Below are positions 32,735 to 43,098 of a stretch of 51,779 nucleotides of DNA, piece after piece. Position numbers and translations under genes: made by a program. Origin of the DNA: Penicillus capitatus. Lineage: Eukaryota; Chlorophyta. The stretch's first letter is position 1. Every line of letters starts with the position of its first letter. The notes below the pieces were generated by a model, which saw only the letters and a program-made list of their open reading frames with translations, was not told where the DNA came from and searched no databases. Location of the stretch: contig OZ287720.1 in NCBI GenBank assembly GCA_965649825.1, positions 1-51,779 on the forward strand, in the 5' to 3' direction.

Positions 32735-34533
32735 TTATTTCACATCGACGATCTTGACAACAGACGCATGTCCGATTCGATGCAAAGCAACAATAGCATC
32801 TCCTGCTGCGCAGTATCCTGCCTCCTTCGAATGCGTGATCGCAGAAGACAGAATCTCATCGATCGTATCTGTATCCGTCGCACGTGAGCTGCCTTCGGAG
32901 AGCATCGGAATCAAACTCCTAAATCCACATCCAATAACGACATCAGCAGAAGCACATCCAGGCAGCACAGACCTCGTGACGAGACATTGCCTGGCTGGAT
33001 ATTCGCTGCTGCATGCCCAGGAGAGACTATCTGTTGTCAGGATCGGCACGGCCACCGTCAGTACTGGCATAGACGGTCTACAAGACACAGCATCGCATAT
33101 CAGTGCCACTCCTCCTTTGGCCGCCGACATCACACCTGTACTTTGCCACAAGACGTGCCGTGGAACCTCCTCGCGTCACACAGATAATCAATGTCGCCCG
33201 CACTTTGTGCGCCGTCCGCACAGCTGAAGAGGCCAGAGACTCTAGTGGCGACATTGGCAATGGAACCTGGCGAATGATCGTCTTGAAGAGGGCGTTGTAA
33301 TCCAGAGATGCCTCAGCTTCGCGGCAGATCTTGCCCATCACCAATACCGCTTCGACAGGGAACGAACCGGCGGCCGTTTCGCCGGAAAGCATCACACAAT
33401 CTGTCCCATCGAGCACAGCATTGGCCACATCTGTTGCTTCGGCTCTTGTGGGTTTTGGATTCTTGACCATCGACTCCAGCATCTGCGTGGCTGTGATGAC
33501 AGGCTTTCCCATGAAGTTACATTTCTGGATCATCATTTTCTGCGCCATGAAGATCTTCTCCGTCGGAATCTCCATTCCCATATCTCCCCTTGCCACCATA
33601 ATCGCATCCGCTTTCTCCACGATCTCATCGAAATTCTGAATCCCCTCTTGATTCTCCACCTTTGCAATGATTTTAATATTCTTTCCTTGATCGCCGAGGA
33701 CTCCTCGTATTTCATCGACATTATCACCCTTTCGCACGAAGGATGCTGCAATGAAGTCGATGTCATTGGGGATGCCCCAGTTGCGAATATCGTCAATGTC
33801 TTTTTCGATCAATGTTGGCAGATCGACCACCACACCTGGAAGATTCACATTCTTCCGTTCGCCAATCGTCACCGTATTCTTGCACAGTGCCTGAACAGTC
33901 CCCTCACGAACATTACAGGACAGCACTTCCTGAAATCACACCCATCGCTCATGCTATCGGCAGCAAATCTCCTACCAGTACAGCAGAACCATCTGCGCAA
34001 AGAATCTGCGATCCTGGCTTCACATCCCGTGGCAGATGCTTGTAACTGTCACGTACATAACAGCGATGTCCACATCACTTGCATGATCCAGTGATGCCCG
34101 ACCTCATTGCGACGAGTGAGGGGTTGCCTTTTTGGTTGTAGTCGGTGGTGATGGTGATCTCTTTGCCTTCGACGAGCTGAATCGGCAAGCCGTCTTCCAG
34201 GAACCCCGTTCGGATTTCCGGTCCCTTGGTGTCGAGCATTACGGCACACATAATGGCGGTGTTATCCATGGCTGTCCTCAAATTGTCGAGCGTCTCTTGG
34301 TGGTAGTCATGCGATCCGTGGGAGAAATTGAAACGGGCCACACTCATCCCTGCACGCAGGAGGGTCTCGCATTGTTCCACGGTTCGAGATGCCGGTCCCA
34401 ACGTACAAACGATCTGCCGGAGCGAGCGCACAACATGTCAGCGACGGACCGAGTGGAGAAAGAGGGTTGCTTTGGTTTTGGCTTTCCCGGTGGGAGACCC
34501 GAAGAGAATGGCGTCGAGTCCAACGTGCACCAT
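32735..34533 (-). CDS. Pyruvate kinase (cytosolic plant type)
   Basis: Last step of glycolysis, phosphoenolpyruvate plus ADP to pyruvate plus ATP. Five exons, 34533-34450, 34413-34103, 34045-33976, 33929-33136 and 33077-32735, with introns of 36-58 bases, give 533 residues in perfect frame. The start MVHVGLDAILFG resembles plant cytosolic enzymes, without a transit peptide. Key motifs: IVCTLGPASR, MSVARFNFSHG (substrate Arg and Asn), DTKGPEIRTGF, KIIAKVENQEG (catalytic Lys and Glu), VARGDMGMEIP, KPVITATQMLESM (the signature region) and DCVMLSGETAAG. The C-terminal domain has LIICVTRGGSTARLVAKYRP. All active-site residues expected are present. The gene starts 49 bases from the LCB1 start on the other strand. 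Confidence 0.95.
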
Positions 34534-34582
34534 CGATCGATGTTAGCAATTGCGTCCCCTCGATGGGCGATATTTCCATCCA
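34534..34582. promoter_or_regulatory. Very short bidirectional gap, pyruvate kinase/LCB1
   Basis: Only 49 bases separate the inferred ATGs of pyruvate kinase (34533, minus) and LCB1 (34583, plus). If LCB1 starts at the earlier in-frame codon at 34550 the gap is only 16 bases. Either the leaders overlap on opposite strands, or one of the first exons is mis-assigned. Confidence 0.4.
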
Positions 34583-36209
34583 ATGATGGGACGTCTCTCG
34601 ATGCTCTTTTGCGCTGCGTTGGCGATCGCGGTGGCAGTGGGACGCGCTCTCGTGAGTGTCGACTGGAAGACGGCGAAGGCGCTGTGCCTCGATGTCTGGC
34701 TTATCTTCGCTCCGGGAGGCAAACTGCATCCCGCTGCGTTTCTGGAGCACAAGGGGCATCTCGTTGTCGAGAGTCTGCTCTTAGTTGCCATCCTCTATCT
34801 GCTTTTCCTGCCACGAAAGAAACCAAAACAGAAAGAGACGCTCACAGAGAAAGTGTGATGTCACACAATCTATCGCAAAGGTCACATCCCTGCTGCAGGA
34901 AATCGAAGAGTTATGTCAGGAATGGCAACCAGAGCCATTGGTTCCCGAAGACTCCGAACCAGACAGAGATCCAGAGTCCATCATCGAAAGGTCTCTCCAC
35001 AGCATCATGCATCCGTGATGTGACATGTGAAAGGCCAGTCGCGTGGATCGTCATGTTATGATGGATGGCAAGAAACGCCTCAATCTCGACGGCACCGATT
35101 TTCTCGGACTCCTCTGCAGACGTGAGATTTCAGAAGCCTGTCGACAGTGCATCGAGAAATACGGAGTCGGGTCATGCGGTCCTCGTGCGTTCTATGGCAC
35201 TACGGATGTCCATTTGCATCTGGAGGAGCACATTGCACGATTCTTGGGTGTCGAGGAAAGCATCGTCTACTCTTCCGATATCGCCACCCCTCAGAGTGTG
35301 CTCCCTGCCTTTGCCAATCGAAAAGACATCTTGGTTGTCGACGCTGCTGTCTACTATCCCATCCAGAACGGATGTCATCTGTCGCGTGCACAGATTCGTA
35401 CCTTCAAGCACAATGATGTGACAGATCTGGAACGCGTGTTGCTCGATGTGGATGCCGCACACAGAAAAGCGAAGAAGCCGCTCAATCGGCGCTTTATTGT
35501 GGTGGAAGGGATCTATCACAATTGCGGCGACGTGGCGCCACTGGACAAGATTTATGAGCTGAAATTAAAATATCGCTATCGTCTGATCGTGGACGAGAGT
35601 TTGGCATTTGGTGTTTTGGGTAAGACCGGCCGGGGCGCCTGTGAAGAATTCGGATTGGCTCCGGATCAAGTCGATCTGATCACGGCATCTCTGAGCAATG
35701 CCATGGCCTCGACGGGTGGATTCTGTGCTGGAAATCATGACGTGATAGGACATCAACGTCTCAACGGCTATGGATATATCTTTTCGGCATCGTTGCCGCC
35801 ATTTCTAGCAGTGGCGGCGGATCGAGCGTTGACGTGTTTGGAAGAGCACCCGGATGGTGTGAAGCGCCTCAAGGAGAATGCCGTTTTCGTAAGATCTGCC
35901 ATGAGTGCAATTCCTGGACTGAAACTCCTGGGCGGTATATCAGCAAAAGGTGACACTGCTGTCTCTCCGGTGCTGCATCTAGAGCTGGCAAATGAGATGG
36001 AAAGCAAAGCCGCACGGGAGAAGCTCAGTGCCATTGTGGATGCGGTTTGCCAAGAATCAAACATTCTGCTGTCCGTTCCAGAGTTCTCAGGGCTGGAATG
36101 GAACACTCCATCACCAACACTGCGCCTTTCTGTGAGCATGCAACACACAAGAGATGAGCTTATGTTTGCTGTCAATGCCATTCGCGAGGCAGCAGAGAAA
36201 CAACTATGA
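34583..36209 (+). CDS. LCB1: Serine palmitoyltransferase subunit LCB1 (SPTLC1)
   Basis: Regulatory subunit of serine palmitoyltransferase in the ER, first step of sphingolipid synthesis. Exons 34583-34852, 34899-34990 and 35039-36209 (introns 46 and 48 bases) give 510 residues. An N-terminal membrane helix (HLVVESLLLVAILYLLFL) is followed by ELCQEWQPEPLVP, a family hallmark. The aminotransferase fold has FLGLL, GSCGPRAFYGTTDVH, the DESLAFGVLGKTGRG loop and, where catalytic alpha-oxoamine synthases have the PLP lysine, SLSNAMASTGGFC without Lys. That missing lysine is the normal feature separating LCB1 from the catalytic LCB2. LCB2 is not in this window. Confidence 0.93.
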
Positions 36210-36456
36210 TGTGACTGTCGCTATCCTTCGCTGAACACTCCGCCTTCGTCAAACATACGCGCACTCCATTTCTGTCGACAACGCCAAGCGACGCCTCTTA
36301 AGATTTGCCGACATGGAGCGATATCGTTCGGAGAGGTTACGAGAGGTCAAGCGTCAAGGAGGGTCAGAACACGTGGTTCATCGTCGGTGGAGATATCGCG
36401 ACATCCGATGTTGTTCTGGACAGCGACGACGTCATCGCCATCCGTCTCATCCACCC

Positions 36457-36867
36457 ACGCCAGTACTTCGAACATCAACGTCCCGGCCGTTGCCCTGTCC
36501 GTTCCCTCTTCTGAGTCACCACTGCGCACAGGACTGCGAATTGACGGTACAGATTTGGTCGGATGACTGATCTCCCTGTACGTCCTGGGAAACAATCGGC
36601 TGCGTTTTCGTACAGATCAGGGATGCCGTTTGTCATTGACGTGGCCGCCCAAATGTACGGCGCGGTAGATATGACTACAAATCCGCCCGGCGTCACGGTC
36701 GTCACCTTTCGTTCGTGTCGTCGAGGAGAGCGCCGTGAGTCACTCTTCGTTGAGGGAACCGAGTCACGGGTATAAAGTGGAACACCATGGAGCTCGAGCA
36801 GCTTTGGATATCACTGGACCTCACGTGCGCAGAAGAGGCGTCTTCTGAGGATAACGACGATTTTGAT
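36457..36867 (-). repeat. Right arm of ~410-bp inverted repeat
   Basis: Reverse complement of 31840-32248 with a few substitutions. It holds the promoter and the first ~80 coding bases of bZIP copy 2, with the far end abutting unrelated DNA downstream of LCB1. Confidence 0.9.
36512..36776 (+). promoter_or_regulatory. bZIP copy 2 promoter: TATA box and TGAGTCA sites
   Basis: TATAAA at 36771-36776 lies 10 bases before the ATG at 36787. TGAGTCA, the reverse complement of TGACTCA, occurs at 36512-36518 and 36736-36742, matching the two sites of copy 1 exactly. The conservation of these sites in both arms is explained by the recent duplication or conversion, so it is not independent evidence of function. 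Confidence 0.6.
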
Positions 36868-37468
36868 AACACGAGTTCCGACTTGAGTTCTTCCGCAAGT
36901 TCCCCGATGTCTGCTCTCGAGAAAGGATCCTCTCGTAAAGAGCGACGGTAATGGGTTCCTGTTTACTGAGGCAATGTCTGATTCTGTCAGAGTCTTAGGT
37001 GCAAAGATGATGATAGATGTGAAAGTGCCAGGCGCGAGAAGAATCGCCTCGCTCAACAACGCAGTCGACATCGTCGCAACAACGAACTTGTCCTGCTGCA
37101 GCACAAATCTGTGCATTATTCCGAGAGGGAAGCTTTTTTGCGTCAGCAGCTTCTGCAAGCAAGTGAAGAAAAGAATGCAGCGCTTGCCGAAATGGAATCC
37201 CAACGACGACAGGTATGTACGTCGCACACATCTGCGGAGCATCTTCTGATGGTTGATCTCTTTTCAGATCGAAGAATTGGCAAAACAGCTCCAAGCTTAT
37301 GAGAATGCATGCGAGACGATGCAAGGGAAGATTACGGTACTTGCCGACGAGCACTGTCAGCTTCTGCAGTCAACGAAAGCGATGGCACCAATTTCTGCCG
37401 ATCCAGCGCTGCAGAATGCACAGCAATGTCGGCTGTCTACCGGAGTCGCCCCTGCTTACTTCTTTTGA
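36787..37468 (+). CDS. bZIP transcription factor, copy 2
   Basis: Paralogue of the gene at 31157-31920. Exon 1 36787-36947, a 51-base intron, exon 2 from 36999 to about 37,212, then a 55-base intron and the last exon, stopping at 37468. The basic region RREKNRLAQQRSRHRRNNEL differs from copy 1 (Ser for Tyr after the Gln pair), so DNA preference may differ slightly. The zipper has SEREAFLRQQLLQASEEKNA, then IEELAKQLQAYENACETMQG. The acidic N terminus is shared almost exactly with copy 1, whereas the zipper half has diverged. Confidence 0.87.
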
Positions 37469-37956
37469 CGCATCTACCTAAGCGATGCATATAATGGGAA
37501 AGAGAATTGAGCATGGAAAGGGCAGAGAAGAGTCGTGGCCCACGTAATAAAAAAGATCTTTTCAAGCCTAGCTCAGACACTTCTCTCGAGAAGCTATAGA
37601 GTTGAAATGTCCGAGATCACCACAAGAACGATGTATGTATAGAAACCATCGTGCGATGAGAAACCCCTACTGTCTTACATTTGTTGCCTTCGACGAGCGA
37701 TCGTGTCAACCGTTTGCGTCGTGGCGTTGTTTGACGAGATGAAGAATGTTGGTCACTCTTGTGTGACATAAAGATCGTGAATGCGTTGCAATGACCGCCG
37801 AGGATGGTATCTATTGGAGCTCGGAGATGGTGACGTGACGGCGTGACCTTACATAATATCTGACTTTGACCTCGATGGGACTTCTTCGACTAGCACCGCC
37901 CACGATCCAAAGGTTCTTCAATAAGGCCTGGATCAGTTTGATCATTGTCCGTCACA
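37469..37956. other. Intergenic, no gene recognised
   Basis: About 490 bases between the bZIP copy 2 stop and the inferred end of a small minus-strand gene. No open frame of note on either strand. Confidence 0.4.
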
Positions 37957-38275
37957 TCAGTCATCGCTGTTGTACTTGACAAAATCCCATTCGCGCGTGT
38001 TCACACCTTGGTACCACAAATTCTCGACCGGCTGAAGAAGGCCGTCACCTGATGAGCTGATTTTCGTTGCAGCAGATATTCGTTGGACAGGTTCGATGTC
38101 CCCTCCGCAGAGTCCCATCTCCTATGACAAGACAGCATCTGGATGATCTCGTGGATTTCAGCGTGTAGGAATTCGATATCTGGATTGCTTCTTATCAGTG
38201 ATCACGGATGCGTCCTGTATCCAACCTTCACTGCTGTTGTGACGGACACAGGGACGGCTTATCGACGATCTTCAT
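37957..38275 (-). CDS. Small unrecognised protein, three exons
   Basis: Minus-strand frames join into a short protein: MKIVDKPSLCPSQQQ, then SNPDIEFLHAEIHEIIQML, then DGLLQPVENLWYQGVNTREW ending in an acidic tail before TGA at 37957-37959. The two introns would be about 41 and 78 bases. The text looks like conserved coding sequence (no simple repeats, amphipathic helix, aromatic motif), but I do not recognise the family, and no single frame longer than 60 codons covers it. It starts 95 bases from the divergent nucleolin start. Confidence 0.4.
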
Positions 38276-38370
38276 ACTGATGAATATAGGATGATGTGAC
38301 AGCTGTCGTCGTACACGGCCACGATGCCGTCCGTTTCATTCGTTTTCTTCGTGGCGCTGGCGTCTACGAG

Positions 38371-40689
38371 ATGGTCAGAAAGGCGAAAGAAAAGCGCACG
38401 CCTACAAAACGTGCACCGGCAGCGCAGAAACCGGTCGCCAAAAAGCGCGTCCTCCAGGCCGCCAAGGTACATACACGTCGCTGCAGATCTATCCTAACGC
38501 CTCTTTGTCCGAGCAGAAAAAGAAGCCAGCCGTAGAGAAGTTGGCCAGTCGGAAGGCGCCTCTTCCTGTAAGTGCCCATCCCTGTTATGATCTGTCCGGT
38601 AGATGGTCTTGTCGCGACAGGAAGTCCGCCCGGCGGCTGAAGAGTCCGATTCCAGCGAGGACGTAAGGTCGCCGTTGTCGCGCACGTGCGATCAAGTTTT
38701 GCGTTTAGGGGGAAGTCAGTTCAGACGAAGAGGTGTCGGAGAAGCCGGCGCTGAAGGGTCCGAAACAGAAGACGGTGCAGAAGACGAAAAAAGAAGAGAG
38801 TTCATCAGAAGAGGAAGAAGATGCCGTTGTTAATGTGGCAAAGAAAGTGGAGTCGGATGACGACAGTTCTGAAGATGACAGTTCCGAAGATGAAAAGCCA
38901 AAAGCAACGGCAGGCAAAAATGCAACAAAGCCTGCGGTAGATGACGAGGCTTCTGAAGACAGCTCAGATGAAGACGAAGCGCCGCCTGTCGTTAAGAAAG
39001 GCGTCGCACAGAATAAGAGAGTGACCAACGCCGAATCTTCGTCGTCAGATGAAGACTCTTCTGAAGAGAGTTCAGAAGAAGAGGAAAAGGAGGCTCCTGT
39101 AAAAAAAGCAGCCGTGCGAAACAAGGCGGCAAAAGCAGCAGCAGTGGAGAGCTCTTCCGAAGAGGAAGACTCTGAGGATGAGAGCTCAGATGAGGAGGAA
39201 GAGCCAAAGATGACGAATAAAGCGAAGGGGAAAAACAAGATGCCGGCAAAGAAGGCGGCAGCCTCAGACGAGGAATCGTCCTCCGATGATGACGACGAAG
39301 AGATGGACGTCGATCAGCCCACAACGAAGACACAGAACGCATCCGAAGAGAGCTCGGATGAGGACGACGACAGCTCAGACGACGAAACGGGAAACGTTCC
39401 AACGAAAGCACAACACAAACGCAAAGCGGAGATGAGACCGAAGGCAGAGGACAGCCAAGACGAGGATTCCGACGAAGACGATTCCGACGAAGAAATGGAT
39501 GACGAAGATGAAAACCCCAAAACCGTTCCATCGACATCGGCCACACAATCGAAGGTCTGATCGGGCATCGGAGATCGAGAAAAACACAATGCTTGCAGAT
39601 CGTGCCTGCGGCCAAGAAGCCGAAGACCTCATCGGAAGAACAGCACGAAGTACTGATTAGCAACATTCCGTTCAGGATTCGCGAAGACGAAGTCAAAAGC
39701 TTCTTCGCTGATTGCGGCACCGTCGTGGGCGTTAAACTCAGTACGTGCGCCTCTCTATCTTTTTCGAAGAGTCGTGATGTGTCTGCTCGTGTTGTCAGTA
39801 ACAAATCCGGATGGCAGGATGAGCGGCAAGGGTCAGGTCATCTTCGATTCGGCGGCGGCTGTGGAAGCAGCCATGCAGAAGAACCGAATGGATATGGGAG
39901 GCCGTCCAGTAACTGTACAGAAGAACCGCATGGATGTTGACGGTCGTCCTGTCGCGGCCACGACTGGCATCGAAGCGGGACAAGCATCAGGTCACACGAA
40001 CGCACTCTGCATTGGTTATGGACCAGGAAAATAATGTTATATTTTTCTAACCAGGCGAAGGAGACGGTACGACGATCTTCATCAAGGGGTTCGACAGAAA
40101 CCACGCTGTCAACGATACCTATGACGAGATCCGAGCCGTTTTCGAGACATGTGGAGAGATTGTACGAATCAGTTTACCGAAGGACCACGAGTCTGGTGGA
40201 TTAAGAGGGTTCGGATACATTGAGTTTACAAATATCGAAGCCAAGGTATTATCTGTCCGGTTTGACGCCGCCCCTGTCATGATGCTTGGTGACAGATGGC
40301 AGCCCTTGCACTATCAGGGACGGAATGTGCAGGAGGATGGTTGGTGGTGGACGAAGCGACAAAATCCCAAGGAGGTGGCCGCGGAGGGCGTGGTGGTGGT
40401 GGTGGTGGCGGTTTCGGCGGAGGTTTTGGATTCGGTGCCCGAGGACGCGGCCGTGGTAGATTTGGACGTGGTACGACGCTCATTCTATTATGACTATGTT
40501 CAAGCTCACACACTGAGATTCTCAGATGGCGGCGGACGTTTCGGCGGCGGACGCGGAGATCGTGGATTTGGAGGCGGCCGTGGGGGTCGCGGGTTTGGAG
40601 GTGGTCGTGGCCGTGGAAGGGATGCAGGAAAGCCCAGGATGAAGATCGACACGGGAACACCAACAGGAAAGAAGACGACCTTTGATTGA
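38371..40689 (+). CDS. Nucleolin-like protein (acidic tracts, two RRMs, GAR)
   Basis: Nucleolar RNA-binding protein acting in rRNA transcription and processing. Start MVRKAKEKRTPTK at 38371; about eight exons with introns of 35-60 bases. The N-terminal third has basic Lys-Ala-Pro patches, then long Ser-Glu-Asp tracts (about 38,705-39,550) typical of CK2-phosphorylated nucleolin. RRM1: VLISNIPFRIREDEVKSFF, ...GQVIFDSAAAV, followed by a duplicated unit QKNRMDMGGRPV / QKNRMDVDGRPV. RRM2: TTIFIKGFDRNHAV, LRGFGYIEF and WLVVDEATK. The C terminus is a Gly-Arg-Phe-rich domain in two exons (GGGRGGRGGGGG, FGGGRGDRGFGG). Plant nucleolins share the two-RRM layout; animal ones have four. Confidence 0.92.
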
Positions 40690-41041
40690 TCCAGAGGAGG
40701 TCACTCCCCAGATGGGGCGTTGATCCAAGAAGGCGTCAAGACATTTCTCCGTTAACAAGACTTTATGATTTGGCAAGACATTATTTTAAAAGCTCTCTTG
40801 CAGAAAAAGCGTATACCATGGGAAAATGATGTGGATTCAATGAATACGACATTGCTGTCGTGAATGCATCGTCGTCGTCATCGCGTGATAGGACTTTGAG
40901 TTTTCGAGCAGGGTAGATCCCGAATGGCGTGAGAATGGCTGTGCGCTGTTGGTGAACAAACACACGCATGCGCAGAATAATCTTAAAACTGAAAGCGTAA
41001 AGTGGGTTTTGATGCTGATGGACTGATTGTTGTGTTTTGGC
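40690..41041. other. Gap before the truncated Patched-like gene
   Basis: This should contain the 5-prime half of the Patched-like gene but does not. Only very short plus-strand frames occur (for example MRRIILKLK near 40,970), none like an extracellular loop or the first three membrane helices. A GT-AG intron appears to end at 41,041 with no recognisable donor exon. Confidence 0.4.
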
Positions 41042-42918
41042 AGTTTGATATGGTCGTTCAGATTCTGCCGTTTTTGATTCTGGGTCTGGGAATTGACGAT
41101 ACCTTTGTCATTATCGGCGCCTATCAGCGTGTCCCTGTCGATCTGCCTGTTCCAGAGAAGATTGCTCTGACACTGGAACGGGCAGGATCGTCGATCTTTG
41201 TCACATCAGCTACAGATTTCTGCGCTTTCCTCATGGGACTCTACACCAGACTCCCTGCTCTTTACCAATTCTCTGTTCATGCTTCATTGGCCATTCTTTT
41301 CGATTTTGGATTCCAAGTAAGTGCCTGTCCTTCTTGTTTGCGATCTGGCCTTCATTCGGATCGATCTGCCTTAGGTTACCTTTTTCGTAGCATTCCTCGT
41401 TTTGGACGCCAGAAGAGAAGCTAGATACCGTAACGGAAGTCCAAACTACGGCCTGAAGAGTTGCTGCGCCGACAGTCCCTACGACGAAGACAAAATCGTC
41501 AAAGCAGCACCAGAAGGCCAAGAAATGCGAACCACGTCCCCGGTCGAGCCAGAAAACGGACAGAAAGAGACGAGCACGCAAGCCTTTGTGAAGCATCCAG
41601 ACGCATGGAAGAAGATGTGTGGAGAAGGAGAATACAATCCAGAGACGCCGAGTTTTTCCACAAAGCTGGCTGGAACATACATCCCATCTGTCACATTGCA
41701 TCCCATCGGGCGCATCATCGTGATCGCCATCGAATGCGGTTTGCTCGCATGGGCCATCTACGGTTGCACCAAGGTCAAGATGAACTTCAACTACATCGAC
41801 ATGTTCACCCCAGACGATTCGCCGCTCAAAACAGCCTTCGATCTCGAGAACCAGTACTACAATGGCGATCAGCTCTTCTTCTCGGTCTACACGAAAGAGG
41901 CAGCGAGTGGAGACTACTTTAATCACCAGGATGAACTGGAACAGCTCAGGGTGAACTTGGATGCCGATCCGTACATTGTTGGTCCAGTGCACACATGGTC
42001 CGTAATTGCGTCACGAGTGTGCTCTTTCCTGAGCTGTGTCGGTGTCTTAGGTATGAGAGATATATCGCGTGGCTGCAAACGGATTCCGCCTACGAGGATC
42101 AGCTGACGGATGATGGTCTCCCTCCCGACTCCGATTCCTTCCACGACTGGCTGAAGGAATTCCTCCGTGGACCCGGCGCCGTTTTCAAGGACTTCGTGAT
42201 CTTCAGCAACGGATCCGATTCTCGCATCATCTCATCCAAGATCGATGCCGTCACGGTGGACATCGAGGACGGGCAACAGTCGATTGATCTCCTGGACAGT
42301 ATACGAGACACCATCGAAGACGCTGCGCCCTCTTTGGATCCCGTTCCCTTCTCCGTTGCCTTTCTCTTCTACGACGGTTTCCGTGTCATCACATGGGAGA
42401 CCATCCGCAACGTCATCATGGCTGGAGTGGGCGTCTTCGTCATGAATGTGATCGTCTTGGCCAGCATCCCTATGGCTGCCATCGTGGTGGGTATGGTGGC
42501 ATTGACAGATGTCATGCTGTTTGGATACATGTGGTATGTGGATCAGTATTTCAATCCCGTCACCGCCATCAATCTGGTCTTGGCTGTTGGTATCGCGGTG
42601 GACTATTCTGCACACATCGCGCATTCCTTTCTGGTTCTCTCTGGGGATCGTCCGAGTCGAGCCAGAGGAGCGCTCGAGCACATTGGTGGTGAAGTCATTT
42701 CTGGAGCCTTCACGACTTGGTTGGGCATTGTCATCATGGGCTTCACGGAGCACTACATCTTTCAATCCTTCTTCAAAATGTTCTTCGCCATCGTTGTCGC
42801 TGGAGCATGGCACGGCATCGTTTTCTTACCTGTTGTGTTGAGTTTCGTCGGGTCCGGCCCTTACCTCTCCAGGACGGGTGAAGAGAAGGTTTCCCGTTCA
42901 GTTGCTGCATCAAACTGA
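41042..42918 (+). pseudogene. 5-prime-truncated Patched/NPC1-like membrane protein
   Basis: RND-superfamily sterol-sensing-domain protein. Exons 41042-41316, 41375-41997 and 42051-42918 (introns 58 and 53 bases) are open throughout. The first visible residues, QILPFLILGLGIDDTFVI, correspond to the fourth membrane helix of the family with its Gly-x-x-x-Asp-Asp proton-relay motif, so roughly the N-terminal half (first luminal loop and three helices) is missing. The second loop includes MFTPDDSPLKTAF. The second bundle has NLVLAVGIAVDYSAHIAHSF, the matching Gly-x-x-x-Asp motif. The C-terminal end seems complete. Either the true start is lost by rearrangement (hence pseudogene) or upstream exons are misplaced in the assembly. 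Closest relatives by motif are Patched-domain-containing proteins. Confidence 0.7.
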
Positions 42919-43098
42919 CTGCTGTCGAAACTGTTTATAGTACAGAACGCAAATGATGTTGTATTTTAGACTGTTTTTTGACATTCTGACGTGTCCATAA
43001 CATCCGGATCAAGGAACGAAAATTCTGAACGGTGTTGTTCTTTGTGTGCTGCAGGCTATGGGAGTATCCAGGACAGGTTTCTTCAGAACAGACGGAGA

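Noticed and set aside
38705-39804. Ser/Leu-rich minus-strand frames opposite nucleolin
   Set aside because: They are the complement of the Ser-Glu-Asp and Gly-Arg-Phe tracts; low-complexity shadow.
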